From the NCBI GenBank assembly GCA_023663205.1, contig JAMPHX010000027.1:1-14165 (forward strand): a stretch of 14,165 nucleotides of DNA, in the 5' to 3' direction. The notes beneath the pieces were generated by a model. It had not been told where the DNA came from and made no database searches. It was given only the letters and a program-made list of their open reading frames with translations. Within the stretch, counting starts at the first letter, position 1. Each line of letters starts with the position of its first letter. Origin of the DNA: Corallococcus sp. (GTDB lineage: Bacteria > Bacillota > Clostridia > Christensenellales > CAG-314). Positions 5,681 to 12,543 of this stretch are shown here, in pieces. The translations under genes were made by a program, and so were the position numbers.

Positions 5681-6913
5681 ATGGAAAAAGAAAAAGGCGT
5701 AGGCAAAAAAAACGTCGGCAAAAATTCCAAATCAGCGGTTAAGGAAAGGTCGGATACCGCAACTATGATAATGGGCATAGTCGCTTCTGCGATAATAGTT
5801 GCGCTTGTGGTTGCGGCGGTTATATTTATGGTAAACTCCGGCAGAAGCAGAGCAGGCGCACTGCAAGGCGAAACAGCAATGCGTATGGGCGGCAGTCAAA
5901 AGTTGACGCTGACAGTCGGGGACGACGACAACGTAAAAATGGGCGACACCGTACGTTGGTACGTAAACGGCACACGCGTACATTCGTCTGTATATGACGG
6001 AAGCGATATGGAATACGAGTATGTACCCCAATCGGTAGGCGTGAACCACGTCAGGGTGGAAATCGGCGGTAAATATTTTCAGTCGGCGGATATCGAAGTG
6101 GGCAAACCGCTGCTGACATACAAAGCAGACGATGTAAGCGTGGAATACGGCAGCGAAATTCCGCAGTTAGGGTACACGGTAGAAGGATTTATCGACGGCG
6201 ACGACCCGACTTTGTTCCAAAGCGATTGCCGCGCGGTAATTGCCGACTATTCAAAAAACGTCGGAGTGTACAAGGTGACGTTGGAAAACTTGCCTGTTTT
6301 TGACAAGTACGACGTGGAAGCGGCAGAAGGTAACTTGGAAATCACTCCCAAGGAAATAAAGGTAATAAACAGTTTTGTAAAGCAGTACGACGGCACAAAT
6401 CAAATGCCCGCGCCAGAACTGTATACTTTGGGCGCATTGGAAGAGGACGAAGTGACCTGTGAGTGCGATACAATATACTTCGATGACAAAAACGTCGGCG
6501 CAGACAAAAAGGTAACGACCTATAATTTCAAGTTGAGCGGACGCGATTGCGCAAATTATTATGTATGTCACGAACAGTTAACGGGAGAAATTACTCCCAA
6601 ACCTATTACGCTTTCGGAGGTCAAAATAGACAGCAAAGTATATGACGGAACTACGAAGGCGTCGGTATCTTCGATAGGCAAGTTGTCGGGAGTAGTATAC
6701 GGCGACATTGTGGAAATAGGCGGCTGTGACGCAAGGTTCACCGACGCCAAGTCGGGAAAAGGCAAAACCGTGCGCATAGGCGATATTATTCTCGTGGGCA
6801 AAGATAAAGACAATTACGTAATAAGAGGCGAAGTTACGGGCAGCGCGGATATCACAGGCAAATATACCGATTACATTATTCAGCGGCCCGATGTTGCGCA
6901 GGGCGCAAATTGA
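5681..6913 (+). CDS. Membrane-anchored surface protein with MBG/YDG-like repeat domains
   Basis: The 410-residue protein starts with a Lys-rich tail (residues 1-27), then one hydrophobic segment (about 28-51, MIMGIVASAIIVALVVAAVI), then an all-beta extracellular part. The first part (about 70-140) looks Ig-like, with TVRWYVNGTRV and a YVPQSVGVNHVRVEIGG strand pair. About 145-224 resembles an MBG domain (YKADDVSVEYGSEIPQLGYTV ending in LEITPKEI). Two YDG-type repeats follow, VKQYDGTNQ...YFDDKNVGADKKV (about 226-305) and SKVYDGTTKASVSS...RFTDAKSGKGKTV (about 308-394). These domains are known from bacterial adhesins and cell-wall proteins; binding partners are unknown. There is no LPXTG sortase signal, so the single helix is likely the anchor. 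The start at 5681 is fixed by AAGGAGGG eight to ten bases before it. No strong terminator follows directly; a weak CCGC-TCGG-GCGG hairpin lies near 6925. Confidence 0.82.
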   Translation: MEKEKGVGKKNVGKNSKSAVKERSDTATMIMGIVASAIIVALVVAAVIFMVNSGRSRAGALQGETAMRMGGSQKLTLTVGDDDNVKMGDTVRWYVNGTRVHSSVYDGSDMEYEYVPQSVGVNHVRVEIGGKYFQSADIEVGKPLLTYKADDVSVEYGSEIPQLGYTVEGFIDGDDPTLFQSDCRAVIADYSKNVGVYKVTLENLPVFDKYDVEAAEGNLEITPKEIKVINSFVKQYDGTNQMPAPELYTLGALEEDEVTCECDTIYFDDKNVGADKKVTTYNFKLSGRDCANYYVCHEQLTGEITPKPITLSEVKIDSKVYDGTTKASVSSIGKLSGVVYGDIVEIGGCDARFTDAKSGKGKTVRIGDIILVGKDKDNYVIRGEVTGSADITGKYTDYIIQRPDVAQGAN

Positions 6914-6998
6914 TTGTTTTACTGCCGCTCGGGCGGTTTAACAAATGGTTCGCAGATAAGAACATTTACGTTGAGATTGTGATAATTAAATAGTTTAT

Positions 6999-7080
6999 AT
7001 GCAAAACATCTTATTTGCAAAGCGCTCCATATACCGTACGGTTCTGTAAAACTGCGGCGTTGTAAGTAAGATGTTTGCAT
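6999..7080. repeat. Long inverted repeat of unknown function
   Basis: ATGCAAAACATCTTA (6999-7013) is complementary to TAAGATGTTTGCAT (7067-7080) with one bulged A, closing an internal region of about 53 nt. There is no T-run on either side, so it is not a typical terminator. It may be part of a structured RNA or a degraded repeat. Confidence 0.6.
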
Positions 7081-7083
7081 AAT

Positions 7084-7125
7084 AATAGGCATTACGTTTC
7101 GGCGTTATGCCTATTTGAATTTTTA
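7084..7125 (+). terminator. Terminator-like hairpin upstream of the flavodiiron gene
   Basis: AATAGGCATTACG (7084-7096) pairs with CGTTATGCCTATT (7103-7115) with one mismatch and a TTTCGG loop, followed by TGAATTTTTATT. It could end transcription from the surface-protein gene about 170 nt upstream. Confidence 0.6.
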
Positions 7126-7150
7126 TTAGATATGTAAAAAGTTTGTAATC

Positions 7151-7172
7151 GGTAATATGCGGGTAATATGCG
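7151..7172. repeat. 11-bp tandem repeat upstream of the flavodiiron promoter
   Basis: GGTAATATGCG occurs twice head-to-tail (7151-7161 and 7162-7172), ending 24 bp before the -35 element. One helical turn apart, the copies could be read from the same DNA face by an activator; equally it may be a chance duplication. Confidence 0.5.
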
Positions 7173-7196
7173 AGATGATTTTTTTACTTATTTTAT

Positions 7197-7225
7197 TTGA
7201 CTTTTATTTCAAATTATATTATATT
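7197..7225 (+). promoter_or_regulatory. Sigma-A promoter for the flavodiiron gene
   Basis: TTGACT (7197-7202), 17-nt spacer, TATATT (7220-7225). The leader would be about 27 nt and contains AGAGG (7248-7252) six bases before the ATG. Confidence 0.7.
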
Positions 7226-7258
7226 TCGACTGTTTGAAGTGAAATTAAGAGGTACGGT

Positions 7259-8431
7259 ATGAAGGAAATTTACAACGGTGTATACAATGTCGGCGTAATT
7301 GACAATTCAATAGATTTATTCGAGGGTATGTACAATGTGCCCGACGGTGTAACTTACAACTCTTATGTTATTGTCGATGACAAACTTGCCGTTATGGATA
7401 CGGTAGACGCGCGTTTCGGCGACGAATGGCTAGGTAACATCGACAAAATACTCGGCGGCAGAACCCCCGATTATTTAGTTGTTTTGCATATGGAGCCCGA
7501 CCATTCGGCAAACATCGCAAGGTTTGTGGAAAAATACCCCGATGTGTCGGTTGTAGGTAACACAAAAACATTTACAATCATAGGCGAATATTTCGGCAAG
7601 GATTTTGATTTTGCGCGTACGGAAGTCAAAGAGGGTGATGTAATTGACTTGGGCAGTCACAGTCTCAAATTTGTGTGCGCGCCGATGGTTCACTGGCCGG
7701 AAGTTATGGTCGCGTACGACGTCCCGAACAAAACGCTGTACTCGGCAGACGCATTCGGCAAGTTCGGCTCGGCGCAAAGTGCCGATAATTGGGAAAGCGA
7801 AGCGGCAAGATACTATTTCGGCATAGTAGGCAAGTACGGGATGCAGGTGCAAGCGCTTTTGAAAAAATTGGCAGGACTGTCCGTGGAAAGAATTATGCCT
7901 CTGCACGGTCCCATACTGCAAGACAAGATAGAGTATTATGTGGAAAAATACAACGGTTGGTCGCTTTACCAACCGCAAAGAAGGGGCGTTCTTGTAGCCT
8001 ATACGTCGGTTTACGGACACACTACGAAGGCTGCGGAAGAAATTGCTCAAAGTCTTGCAAACCGCGGTGTAACGGATGTCAAACTTGTTGATTTGCAACG
8101 CGACGATTGGGCGGAGTGCGTAGCGCAGGCGTTTGCGTACAGCGCAATTGTTCTTGCTTCTACAACATACAATGCCGACGCCTTCCCCGCTATGCGTGAG
8201 TTTTTGGACAGATTGAAGGAAAGAAACTATCAAAACAGATTGGTCGCGCTTGTGGAAAACGGCAGTTGGGCGCCTGTATCCGCAAAAGCAATGGAAAAAC
8301 GGCTGGAAGGCTGCAAAGGCATTACATTCTGCCAAAACCAAGTAAAGATTCGTTCTGCGCTGAACGATGAAAGCCGCGCACAAATTTCCGCGCTTACGGC
8401 GGAACTATCTGCCGCGCTTTCGGGGAAATAG
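7259..8431 (+). CDS. fprA: FprA-type flavodiiron protein (O2/NO reductase)
   Basis: The 390-residue protein has the two-domain layout of class A flavodiiron proteins. The N-terminal metallo-beta-lactamase-like domain (about 1-240) keeps all diiron ligands: His77, Glu79, Asp81 (HMEPDH), His145 (MVHWPEVM), Asp164 (YSADAFGKFG) and His216 (MPLHGPIL). The flavodoxin domain (about 243-390) begins GVLVAYTSVYGHTTKAAEEIA, the FMN phosphate loop, and includes LASTTYNADAFPAM and ENGSWAP. Such enzymes reduce O2 to water and/or NO to N2O in the cytosol of anaerobes, with electrons from rubredoxin or F420H2. No extra rubredoxin or flavin-reductase domain is fused at the C-terminus, so an external donor is required; none is encoded next to it. 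O2 versus NO preference cannot be told. It has its own promoter and AGAGG ribosome site. A weak PerR-like match overlapping its -10 was judged not convincing. Confidence 0.96.
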   Translation: MKEIYNGVYNVGVIDNSIDLFEGMYNVPDGVTYNSYVIVDDKLAVMDTVDARFGDEWLGNIDKILGGRTPDYLVVLHMEPDHSANIARFVEKYPDVSVVGNTKTFTIIGEYFGKDFDFARTEVKEGDVIDLGSHSLKFVCAPMVHWPEVMVAYDVPNKTLYSADAFGKFGSAQSADNWESEAARYYFGIVGKYGMQVQALLKKLAGLSVERIMPLHGPILQDKIEYYVEKYNGWSLYQPQRRGVLVAYTSVYGHTTKAAEEIAQSLANRGVTDVKLVDLQRDDWAECVAQAFAYSAIVLASTTYNADAFPAMREFLDRLKERNYQNRLVALVENGSWAPVSAKAMEKRLEGCKGITFCQNQVKIRSALNDESRAQISALTAELSAALSGK

Positions 8432-8857
8432 CGCGATGTTTTGTCAGGTAATTATTCAAACCGTTTGACAAATCGGTTCGCCGTTAACGTGTTTTAATTT
8501 CGATTCGGTCGGGTTGTGACTCGGTTTGTTTTACAGCAAAAAAGACATCTTTTATTCAAAATCCGTCGCTATTGTCGGCAAAAGGTTTGATTAAACAGTA
8601 AAACATTCTTATTAAAAATACGGAATTAAAAATATATCTCTAAGCGGTAAATATCTCAAAACGGTAAAAATAACCCCTCGAACTATGATGTGAACCTTTG
8701 CAAGTATTTATTCGACTTGCGGCATACATCTCGATTTCGAGGGGATGTTTTCATTAAGGAGATTTATTGTTGCGTGTTCAAAAACTTTGACGACAAATAA
8801 ACAGTTTTCCAATGTGATTTTAATAATTCCTATTGCCGTTTTTGTTTTGCATTTTCA
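8432..8857. other. Intergenic region between convergent fprA and ttcA
   Basis: No supported gene. The main feature is the long hairpin at 8674-8744. A weak AACCG/CGGTT stem near 8459-8478 follows fprA without a T-run. AAGGAG at 8756-8761 resembles a ribosome site, but the open frame after it runs antisense through ttcA and looks like chance. Confidence 0.5.
8674..8744 (-). terminator. Long multi-helix hairpin, probable ttcA terminator
   Basis: Three nested helices can form: CCCCTCGAA (8674-8682) with TTCGAGGGG (8736-8744), GATGT (8687-8691) with ACATC (8726-8730), and GCAAGT (8700-8705) with ACTTGC (8715-8720). Read on the minus strand the stem is followed by TTATTTTTACC, a usable termination tail 114 nt after the ttcA stop. 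On the plus strand the tail is ATGTTTTC, so it may also work for fprA. The internal loops are larger than a normal terminator needs. Confidence 0.6.
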
Positions 8858-9613
8858 TTATCGATTATCGGTATTCTTTTGCGATTGGAATTTTTCTTCT
8901 GTATTGTCCCACAGGTTGTATCTTTCGGGGTGCATGATGGCATTTGCGAGTCTTTCGGAAATATCGGGGTACTTCTTTTTCAGGTCGGCGACAATGGATT
9001 TCATTTCTTCGCGCTGAGTGTGTTTGTCGGCGGGACATGGATTTTTGAATACCGGCATGGTTTGCGCAAGCGCCGCCGCGTCGCGTTCGGCAACAAAAAT
9101 CATCGGTCTTATAAGCGTAACGCCGCTTCTGCTCATGTACGACTTGGGCGCAAATGTGGAAAGCCTCCCTTCGTAAAACAAACTGAGCAGAAATGTTTCT
9201 ACCACGTCGTCGCGGTGGTGTCCCAGAGCCAATTTGTTGCAGCCGTGCTTTACAAGAGATGAGTTGAGCGCGCCGCGGCGCATTTTGCTGCACAGACTGC
9301 ACGGATTTGTTTCCTTGCGCACGTCAAATACAACTTGGGCAATGTCGGTTTTTTCCACAACGTATTCCACGCCTATCTCGTCGCAATATCGCTCGATTCC
9401 GTCGTAGCAGGCGCCTTCGAACCCGAGGTCTATTGTTATGGCTGTAAGGTCAAAGGGTCTGTCGGAAAATCGCTTGAAGGCGTTTAGCAACGTGAGCAGT
9501 ACCAAACTGTCTTTTCCGCCCGAAACGCCTACGGCTATTTTGTCGCCCGATTGTATCATATCGTATTGGTTTATCGCACGCCTAAGCGGTGCGAGCAGTT
9601 GTTGAATTTTCAT
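8858..9613 (-). CDS. ttcA: TtcA-like tRNA 2-thiocytidine synthetase (PP-loop ATPase)
   Basis: The 251-residue protein has the N-type ATP pyrophosphatase loop SGGKDS (31-36) after KIAVGV, the Cys pair C105-SLC-108 (NPCSLCSKMRRGAL), GHHRDDVVETFLL (131-143) and a third Cys in FKNPCPAD (193). The Cys105/Cys108/Cys193 set matches the [4Fe-4S] ligands of TtcA, which adenylates C32 of certain tRNAs and replaces oxygen by sulfur. In Firmicutes the same family includes close relatives of other tRNA thiolases, so the exact target nucleoside is less certain than the chemistry. It is a short member compared with the E. coli protein of about 311 residues. A promoter lies at 9657-9685 and a GGAAG sequence precedes the ATG by about five bases. 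It is a single-gene unit read opposite to its neighbours. An oxygen-labile iron-sulfur enzyme beside oxygen-defence genes is consistent with an anaerobe. Confidence 0.9.
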   Translation of the reverse strand: MKIQQLLAPLRRAINQYDMIQSGDKIAVGVSGGKDSLVLLTLLNAFKRFSDRPFDLTAITIDLGFEGACYDGIERYCDEIGVEYVVEKTDIAQVVFDVRKETNPCSLCSKMRRGALNSSLVKHGCNKLALGHHRDDVVETFLLSLFYEGRLSTFAPKSYMSRSGVTLIRPMIFVAERDAAALAQTMPVFKNPCPADKHTQREEMKSIVADLKKKYPDISERLANAIMHPERYNLWDNTEEKFQSQKNTDNR

Positions 9614-9656
9614 TGTTCTTCCCGTATTTGACGAAATTTTGCCTATTGACGGTTTT

Positions 9657-9685
9657 ATTCTAATTCACTTTTGCAAAAATTTCAA
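9657..9685 (-). promoter_or_regulatory. Sigma-A promoter for ttcA
   Basis: On the minus strand, TTGAAA (9685-9680), 17 nt, TAGAAT (9662-9657). The leader would be roughly 36-38 nt. Confidence 0.65.
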
Positions 9686-10152
9686 CCGTTTGCCCCAATA
9701 TAGGATGTTTTTTGTCGTAATATTATGTCGCGGTTACTAATTCCCCTGACAATAGACGGTTGCCGTTACGCAATACAAACGGATACACAATTACATTTGC
9801 GCCGTATGAGGCTCGTGCCGTCTTTTGTTGAAATTACCTGCAAAAGATAAAATGCAAAAAATATTCATAAGTTAGAAGCAAAGTCAAAAACAATCGAGTG
9901 GCATATGATTTCGGCATACATATAATAGCAAGGTAACACTTTGCAATGCCGACAGCCATTAAAAATGTCATAAACACTTTAATGAGGTTCGATACAAATA
10001 TAAAGCAGTATCAAGCAAAAATATTCGTTTTTTGCAGTTGAGAGAGCAAGCACTAAAACCGCATTGTTGTGTCGGCGTTCTGTTAAATTATTCTGCTATT
10101 TTCAAAAGTAAATGACTAAGAACAACTTTTTAAATTATTTTTGCAAAAACAC

Positions 10153-10181
10153 TTTACAACGTCAATATTATATGATATTAT
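10153..10181 (+). promoter_or_regulatory. Sigma-A promoter for perR-rubrerythrin
   Basis: TTTACA (10153-10158), 17-nt spacer, TATTAT (10176-10181). The predicted start near 10188 lies inside the palindromic operator at 10183-10203. Confidence 0.72.
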
Positions 10182-10182
10182 T

Positions 10183-10203
10183 AAATAGTAATCATTACTA
10201 TTT
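10183..10203. promoter_or_regulatory. Perfect 21-bp palindrome, Fur/PerR-type operator
   Basis: Two 10-bp arms around a central C, with core TAGTAATcATTACTA. This is the 7-1-7 inverted-repeat form of PerR boxes (TTATAATnATTATAA) and Fur boxes (TGATAATnATTATCA), differing at positions 2 and 3 of the half-site. It begins two bases after the -10 element and covers the transcription start, so binding by the PerR encoded just downstream should repress its own operon. Confidence 0.82.
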
Positions 10204-10213
10204 GTGAGGAAAA

Positions 10214-10606
10214 ATGAGATATTCCCAACAACGGCAAGCAATATACGAAGCGGTTCGGTCAAGCAAGAGCCATCCCGATGCTTACTGTGTCTATGCCCAA
10301 GTCAGGAAATCGATGCCCAATGTCAGTTTGGGCACGGTGTATCGCAATTTGTCGGAATTGGCGGATGCAGGCAAAATCAAGCGTATTTCCGCAGTCGGCA
10401 ATGTGGAAAGGTATGACGGAACGGTTGAGCCGCACGCGCATTTGGTTTGCAGAATATGCGGAACAATATGTGACGCGGAAAGCATAGAAGTCCGCACGGA
10501 AGGATGTCTGCACGGTTTTGACGCGCAATCCGCGGAAGTGATGATATACGGCGTTTGCGCCGACTGCAAAAACAAGAACTTTACGGACAAACCGTCCGAA
10601 AGATAA
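10214..10606 (+). CDS. perR: Peroxide-responsive repressor PerR (Fur family)
   Basis: The 130-residue protein has a winged-helix domain (VSLGTVYRNLSELADAGKIKRI) and a Fur-type dimerisation domain. Structural zinc cysteines are C79, C82 (HLVCRICG) and C115, C118 (GVCADCKN). All five regulatory-metal ligands of Bacillus subtilis PerR (H37, D85, H91, H93, D104) appear at a constant offset of 17: H20, D68, H74, H76 and D87. Asp at the last position is typical of PerR rather than Fur, so peroxide sensing by metal-catalysed oxidation of His20 and His74 is expected. The N-terminus is 17 residues shorter than in Bacillus. This is not a start-choice error, because an in-frame TGA (10205-10207) precedes the ATG by two codons. 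GAGGA lies three bases upstream. The rubrerythrin gene follows after 21 bp, a typical PerR target arrangement. Confidence 0.93.
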   Translation: MRYSQQRQAIYEAVRSSKSHPDAYCVYAQVRKSMPNVSLGTVYRNLSELADAGKIKRISAVGNVERYDGTVEPHAHLVCRICGTICDAESIEVRTEGCLHGFDAQSAEVMIYGVCADCKNKNFTDKPSER

Positions 10607-10627
10607 AGAAAATCAAGGAGAAAAATT

Positions 10628-11170
10628 ATGAAATTTGTATGTTCAGTATGCGGTTACGTACACGAAGGCAGCGAGGCTCCCGAAAAATGTCCTCAATGCA
10701 ATGCACCCAAATCCAAGTTTGTGGCTCAAACGGAAGAAATGAGTTGGGCAGCCGAACACGTAATAGGTGTTGCTCAGGGAGTAAGACAAGATATTATCGA
10801 CGATTTGCGCGCTAATTTCAACGGAGAATGCTGTGAAGTAGGTATGTACCTTGCAATGGCACGCGTTGCTCATCGCGAAGGATATCCGGAAGTAGGATTG
10901 TATTACGAAAAGGCTGCTTACGAAGAAGCGGAACACGCGGCAAAGTTTGCGGAACTTTTGGGTGAAGTAGTTACGGATAGCACAGCCAAGAATCTTTCAA
11001 TGCGTATAGAAGCGGAAAACGGCGCCACTATGGGCAAGACCGACCTTGCAAAACGCGCCAAGGAATTGGGATTGGATGCAATCCATGATACCGTTCACGA
11101 AATGGCACGCGACGAAGCCCGTCACGGTAAGGCATTCTTGGGATTGTACAACAGATATTTTAAAAAATAA
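10628..11170 (+). CDS. rbr: Rubrerythrin with N-terminal rubredoxin domain (reverse rubrerythrin)
   Basis: The 180-residue protein begins with a rubredoxin-like centre (C5, C8, C21, C24: FVCSVCGY...EKCPQCNAPKS) and continues as a four-helix ferritin-like diiron domain. Likely ligands are E67 or E70 (NGECCEVGMY), E100/H103 (YEEAEHAAKF), E128 or E130 (RIEAENGAT), E158 and E163/H166 (HEMARDEARH). Classical rubrerythrin has the rubredoxin domain at the C-terminus; this order is that of the reverse rubrerythrins of clostridia, which reduce H2O2 and O2 with electrons from NADH via a rubredoxin reductase. AAGGAG is seven bases before the ATG. The gene is 21 bp after perR and ends in a strong terminator, so perR-rbr is a two-gene operon. 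Confidence 0.95.
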   Translation: MKFVCSVCGYVHEGSEAPEKCPQCNAPKSKFVAQTEEMSWAAEHVIGVAQGVRQDIIDDLRANFNGECCEVGMYLAMARVAHREGYPEVGLYYEKAAYEEAEHAAKFAELLGEVVTDSTAKNLSMRIEAENGATMGKTDLAKRAKELGLDAIHDTVHEMARDEARHGKAFLGLYNRYFKK

Positions 11171-11210
11171 TTTATTGCATTGTGCGTAAAAACAATTTAT
11201 TGCAGTACAT

Positions 11211-11243
11211 AACGCGCGCCGACATCTGTCGGTGCGCGTTTTT
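11211..11243 (+). terminator. Intrinsic terminator of the perR-rbr operon
   Basis: AACGCGCGCCGACA (11211-11224) pairs with TGTCGGTGCGCGTT (11227-11240) with one G-U pair and a tight loop, followed by TTT. It is 40 nt after the rubrerythrin stop. Confidence 0.93.
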
Positions 11244-11708
11244 CGTTGCACAGGTTATGTATTGAACACGACAAAAAATTTTGTTGCAAAAGTTGTGCTT
11301 GGCAAACGCCTAATGTATTGCAAATATGCCGATTGTGTTGTATAATAAAATACATAACAAGGTTTAATAAACTGTTAACGACAACTGCTGCTTCTAATTA
11401 CTATTATACAGCACATCATTCAATCGGTTGTTCAATTTTGATTTACTGTATACGTGTGCGCTATTAAAATGCGCAGTCAAGTTCAAGTGCGTTTAACTAC
11501 GGCTGACTGTCATTATACAACTCAACACGCTAACAAGTATGAAATTTGAAATTGCCGTAAGTATGCGTTGTATAATAAGATAAAACAGAGTTAACCAATA
11601 TCCATATTGCACTCGGCAAAATCGAAAAACGCATACCGACATGATAGGCAAAGTATGCAGATTAAACCGAGTTGAGCCGCGACGCGAAAATATTTGCAAA
11701 CAAATCTT
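11244..11708. other. Intergenic region rich in TGTATAAT motifs
   Basis: No gene is supported. TGTATAAT occurs at 11339-11346 and 11569-11576 (plus) and at 11403-11410 and 11512-11519 (minus). The first is a complete promoter; the others lack good -35 partners. ATTATACAAC (11512-11521) and GTTGTATAAT (11567-11576) form a 10-bp inverted repeat. CAGTCA and TGACTG (11474-11479, 11504-11509) form a short stem. Confidence 0.45.
11318..11346 (+). promoter_or_regulatory. Sigma-A promoter with no adjacent gene
   Basis: TTGCAA (11318-11323), exactly 17 nt, TATAAT (11341-11346). It is about 360 bp upstream of the patatin-like gene, so it either drives that operon with a long leader or makes a small RNA. 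Confidence 0.65.
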
Positions 11709-12524
11709 ATGAAACTTTTTTCAGGCATAAAACCGAATGATAAAATAAGACGTAAGTACAAACTCGGTCTTGCTCTTTCCGGCGGAGGTACGCGCGGTTT
11801 TGCTCATATAGGAGCGTTGCGCGCATTTGACGAAAACGGTCTGAAATTCGACTGTGTGGCAGGTACATCCGTCGGCAGTCTTATGGGCGCTGCATACTGC
11901 CTCGGCATAGAAGAAAAAGCGCTTGTGGACTTTTGCTATTCGGTAAAAGACAAGGATATCGTAACCTCGCGTATATTTAAGATAGGTTCGCCTGCAAGCA
12001 ACATCGAAGCGGTTGCCGACAAATTGTTTGGCGGGGCAACTTTTGCGGATGTCAAGATTCCATTTGCGTGCGTTGCCGTCGATTTGGTTTCGGGCAACGA
12101 GGTTGTGCTCAATAAGGGTTCTTTGGCAAAAGCGTGTTCCGCATCCTGTGCGGTGCCCGTTGTATTTACACCTGTGGAAACCAACGGAATGACGCTTGTC
12201 GACGGCGGTGTGCTCAACAACATCCCCGCGGACGTATGCAGGCAAATGGGCGCGGAAACGGTAATTTCGGTGGATTTGAACCATACCCGCGGCGAAGGTA
12301 CAACGTCGCGCAAATTTAGGGAACAATTGTCGGCTACTTGGCGTATACTTACCAAGTCGACGGCTTACAAAGGCATTGTCAACAGCGATGTAATAATAGA
12401 ACCGGAACTGAGAATATTCAAAAACACAACAATCAGCGGTATAGACGAAATGATATATGAAGGATATCGCGCCGCTGTTGTCAAAATGCCCGAAATAAAG
12501 GAATTGCTCGGCATAAAAAAATAA
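11709..12524 (+). CDS. Patatin-like phospholipase
   Basis: The 271-residue protein (from ATG 11709) carries the patatin-family Ser-Asp dyad: the glycine-rich oxyanion loop GGGTRGFAHIGAL (25-37), the nucleophile elbow GTSVG with Ser54, and DGG with Asp165 (TLVDGGVLNNIPAD). It also has CSASCAVPVVFTPV, usual before the DGG block. These are cytosolic or membrane-associated lipid acyl hydrolases; its length and RssA-like appearance suggest a bacterial housekeeping lipase whose substrate cannot be told. No Shine-Dalgarno precedes ATG 11709 or the in-frame TTG at 11694; ATG was chosen because the glycine loop follows at the usual distance. Translation may be weak. The MBL-domain gene begins 19 bp downstream, so they are probably co-transcribed. 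Confidence 0.9.
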   Translation: MKLFSGIKPNDKIRRKYKLGLALSGGGTRGFAHIGALRAFDENGLKFDCVAGTSVGSLMGAAYCLGIEEKALVDFCYSVKDKDIVTSRIFKIGSPASNIEAVADKLFGGATFADVKIPFACVAVDLVSGNEVVLNKGSLAKACSASCAVPVVFTPVETNGMTLVDGGVLNNIPADVCRQMGAETVISVDLNHTRGEGTTSRKFREQLSATWRILTKSTAYKGIVNSDVIIEPELRIFKNTTISGIDEMIYEGYRAAVVKMPEIKELLGIKK

Positions 12525-12543
12525 CGGAAACGGATGAATAAAT

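Larger units (their letters stand above)
6914..7258. other. Intergenic region with stem-loops and promoter before the flavodiiron gene
   Basis: No gene is seen. It contains a long inverted repeat (6999-7080), a terminator-like hairpin (7084-7120), an 11-bp tandem duplication (7151-7172) and the promoter of the next gene (7197-7225). Confidence 0.55.
9614..10213. other. 600-bp divergent intergenic region (ttcA / perR)
   Basis: Apart from the two promoters and the perR operator, I see no established gene. A 31-codon open frame at 9946-10041 (MPTAIKNVINTLMRFDTNIK...) is preceded by AAGG about twelve bases upstream and a TATAAT at 9921-9926 without a good -35; support is weak. The rest is AT-rich without clear repeats. 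Confidence 0.4.

Noticed and set aside
7211..7226. AT-rich imperfect palindrome as a PerR box for fprA
   Set aside because: The half-sites do not match TAGTAAT or TTATAAT and the similarity is explained by the AT-rich -10 element.
8745..9017. Open frame of 90 codons on the plus strand with AAGGAG nearby
   Set aside because: It is largely antisense to ttcA, and the AAGGAG lies after its start rather than before it.
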